Shown: piece after piece, positions 6,623-8,151 of the stretch | Numbering within the stretch: the first letter of the stretch is position 1 | Layout of the letters: the number at the start of each line of letters is the position of its first letter | NCBI GenBank assembly: GCA_030429685.1 | Contig: JAUIEY010000084.1 | Span: forward strand, 1 to 8,151 | Length of the DNA stretch: 8,151 nt | Direction of reading: 5' to 3' | Origin: Gammaproteobacteria bacterium | GTDB taxonomy: Bacteria; Pseudomonadota; Gammaproteobacteria; Steroidobacterales; GCA-2729495 | The notes under the pieces: generated by a model | Seen by the model: the letters and a program-made list of their open reading frames with translations, nothing else | Told to the model about the DNA's origin: nothing | Database searches by the model: none | Made by a program: the position numbers and the translations under genes

Positions 6623-7675
6623 ATGCGTACCATTGGCTATGCGGCTGAATCCGCCCATGCCCCGCTGACACCGTTTCATTTTGCACGACGCGCGCTGCGC
6701 GCAGACGACGTGGCTATAGAGATTCTTTATTGCGGCGTCTGTCATTCGGACCTGCACAGCGTGAACGACGACTGGGGCATGGCCGCCTTCCCGCTGGTGC
6801 CGGGCCACGAGATTGTCGGCCGGGTCATCGATACCGGGCCGGAAGTAGCTCGCTACAAAGTGGGTGACAACGTTGCCGTGGGCTGTCTGGTTGATAGCTG
6901 CCAGCATTGCGACCAGTGCGACAAGGGCCATGAACAGTATTGCCGCAATGGCTTCACCGCTACCTATGGCTCGCCCGATCCGGTCTCCGGAGAAATGACC
7001 CATGGCGGCTATTCCCGCCATATTGTTGTGCGGGAAAAGTTTGTCTTGTCGGTACCGGATAGCCTCGATTTAGCCCGCGCGGCACCAATCCTGTGCGCCG
7101 GCATCACCACGTTTTCGCCACTGCGGGCATGGGGTGTGGGCAAAGGCAGTCGTGTGGGCGTTGTCGGGCTCGGCGGGCTGGGCCATATGGCGGTGAAACT
7201 GGCCGTCGCCATGGGCGCAAGCGTCACCGTAATCAGCCGCACCGACAGCAAGCAAGACATGGCCAAAGCGCTGGGCGCCGAAACATTGCTGGCATCTTCG
7301 GACAGTGGCGCCATGCAGGCTGCGGCCGGCACTTTTGATCTGATCATAGATACCGTGCCCGTCAAGCATGACATTAATCCTTACCTGCCCTTGCTGGATA
7401 TCGACAGCACTTTGGTACTGGTCGGCCAGATCGGACCGCTTGATGAACCACTGACCGTGCCGATGATTTTCGGCCGGCGGCGCGTCGCCGGATCGCTGAT
7501 AGGCGGGCTGCCGGAAACGCAGGAAGTGCTGGACTTCTGCGCAGCACACAACATTCACCCGGAATGCGAGATGATCCGGATGGATGAGATCAATGCAGCG
7601 TTTGACAAGCTGTCAGCTGGTGATATTTCCCGCCGGTATGTGATTGATATGGCGTCGCTGCAGGACCAGGCATAG
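6623..7675 (+). CDS. Zinc-dependent alcohol dehydrogenase / aldehyde reductase, YahK/CAD type
   Basis: This is a 350-residue medium-chain dehydrogenase, probably an NADPH-dependent reductase of aldehydes to alcohols in the cytosol. Catalytic-zinc ligands are expected at Cys40 (YCGVCHSDLH), His62 (PGHE) and Cys158 (LCAGITT). The structural-zinc cysteines are 93, 96, 99 and 107. The dinucleotide fold has GLGGLG at 182-187. The second strand ends ISRTDSK (204-210), without the acidic residue of NAD enzymes, which suggests NADP. The segments YCGVCHSDLHSV, LCAGITTFSPLRAW and SLIGGLPETQEVLDFCA closely recall E. coli YahK, and the length matches. The ATG is preceded by GGAG with 5 bases of spacing. 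The open frame continues upstream through the tRNA, but that part is not protein-coding. The physiological substrate cannot be read from the sequence. Confidence 0.93.
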   Translation: MRTIGYAAESAHAPLTPFHFARRALRADDVAIEILYCGVCHSDLHSVNDDWGMAAFPLVPGHEIVGRVIDTGPEVARYKVGDNVAVGCLVDSCQHCDQCDKGHEQYCRNGFTATYGSPDPVSGEMTHGGYSRHIVVREKFVLSVPDSLDLARAAPILCAGITTFSPLRAWGVGKGSRVGVVGLGGLGHMAVKLAVAMGASVTVISRTDSKQDMAKALGAETLLASSDSGAMQAAAGTFDLIIDTVPVKHDINPYLPLLDIDSTLVLVGQIGPLDEPLTVPMIFGRRRVAGSLIGGLPETQEVLDFCAAHNIHPECEMIRMDEINAAFDKLSAGDISRRYVIDMASLQDQA

Positions 7676-7676
7676 C

Positions 7677-8151
7677 TCACCAGGGCACGTTCTCACCCAG
7701 CAGATTGATAAATTGCCCGGTCTTTTCGACCCCCAGACCGGCCAGCACTTCGCGCTGCCTGCGCACGCTTTCGTCCACGGGCCACATGGCATCCGGCCCA
7801 CCCAGATCAGTGCTGACCCAGCCCGGCGCCAGCGAAATCACGGTGAAACCCCGGGGCGCCAGTTCAACCGACAGACCTTTGGTGAGCATATTCAGGGCCG
7901 CCTTGCTGGAGCGGTATGCATACGACATACCCTGCTCATTGTTGGCAATTGAACCCAGATCGGAAGACATCATGACGATGATTCGGCGTTCGCCGGCTTG
8001 AAGATTGGCCAACAGAGCAGCCGTGAGACGAAACGTGCCCAGCACATTGGTGCGCATGATTTCCTGCCACAGTTCGTAGTCCATGCCCGCAATGCTTTGC
8101 CGGTTGCGGTCTGCCTCGCTGCCCCACCCGCCGCCATAAATCGCCGCGCTG
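7677..8151 (-). CDS. Short-chain dehydrogenase/reductase (C-factor/sniffer-like), 5' end off window
   Basis: The C-terminal 157 residues of an NAD(P)-dependent SDR oxidoreductase are present. Visible from the right edge: SAAIYG (1-6), matching the usual NNAA(I/V) strand; TNVLGTF with the active-site Asn35; SSDLGSI (62-68), holding the catalytic serine; and YRSSKAALNM (79-88) with catalytic Tyr79 and Lys83. Then APGWVSTDLGGPDA (108-121), characteristic of the CsgA C-factor/sniffer carbonyl-reductase branch. About 70-80 N-terminal residues, including the glycine-rich cofactor motif, lie beyond the window. The C-terminal FINLLGENVPW is a normal ending. The stop codon is one base from that of the alcohol dehydrogenase, and the genes converge. 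Substrate unknown. Confidence 0.92.
   Translation of the reverse strand, partial: SAAIYGGGWGSEADRNRQSIAGMDYELWQEIMRTNVLGTFRLTAALLANLQAGERRIIVMMSSDLGSIANNEQGMSYAYRSSKAALNMLTKGLSVELAPRGFTVISLAPGWVSTDLGGPDAMWPVDESVRRQREVLAGLGVEKTGQFINLLGENVPW

Overview
The window looks like chromosomal DNA of a gammaproteobacterium. The minus-strand order rnr, rlmB, rpsF, rpsR, DUF2232-type membrane protein, rplI, dnaB is, from memory, the arrangement in Pseudomonas and relatives, and the proteins read as gammaproteobacterial. The sequence does not fix the genus. No mobile element, CRISPR array or phage gene is visible.

Layout, left to right. Positions 1-856 (minus) hold most of a PAS-linked sensor histidine kinase: its 3' end leaves the window and its 5' end is cut at a junction. 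Positions 781-1173 (minus) hold a dnaB start that is DnaB-like for only 113 codons and then runs into the kinase sequence in another frame. This dnaB'/kinase junction at about 835-856 is the most anomalous point of the window: a rearrangement, or an assembly or amplification chimera. Positions 1184-3403 (minus) hold rplI (L9), a DUF2232/YybS-like membrane protein, rpsR (S18) and rpsF (S6). The rpsF leader contains a hairpin with a CACCG motif resembling the S6:S18 autoregulatory site, behind a possible promoter. Positions 3501-6412 (minus) hold rlmB and rnr, 8 bases apart.

From about 6433 the plus strand takes over. A strong sigma70-type promoter drives a complete tRNA-Leu(CAG), followed 39 bases later by a complete zinc alcohol dehydrogenase of the YahK/CAD type. 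A partial short-chain dehydrogenase (minus) converges on it with one base between the stop codons and leaves the window at the right.

The central block joins RNA decay and quality control (RNase R), 23S rRNA modification (RlmB), three ribosomal proteins (S6, S18, L9), a membrane protein of unknown function and the start of the replicative helicase. Lineage-specific details include a long acidic tail on S6, a shorter one on L9, an RNase R without the usual lysine-rich tail, and a tRNA promoter lying just upstream of the rnr start on the opposite strand. There is no gene-free stretch over 300 bases.
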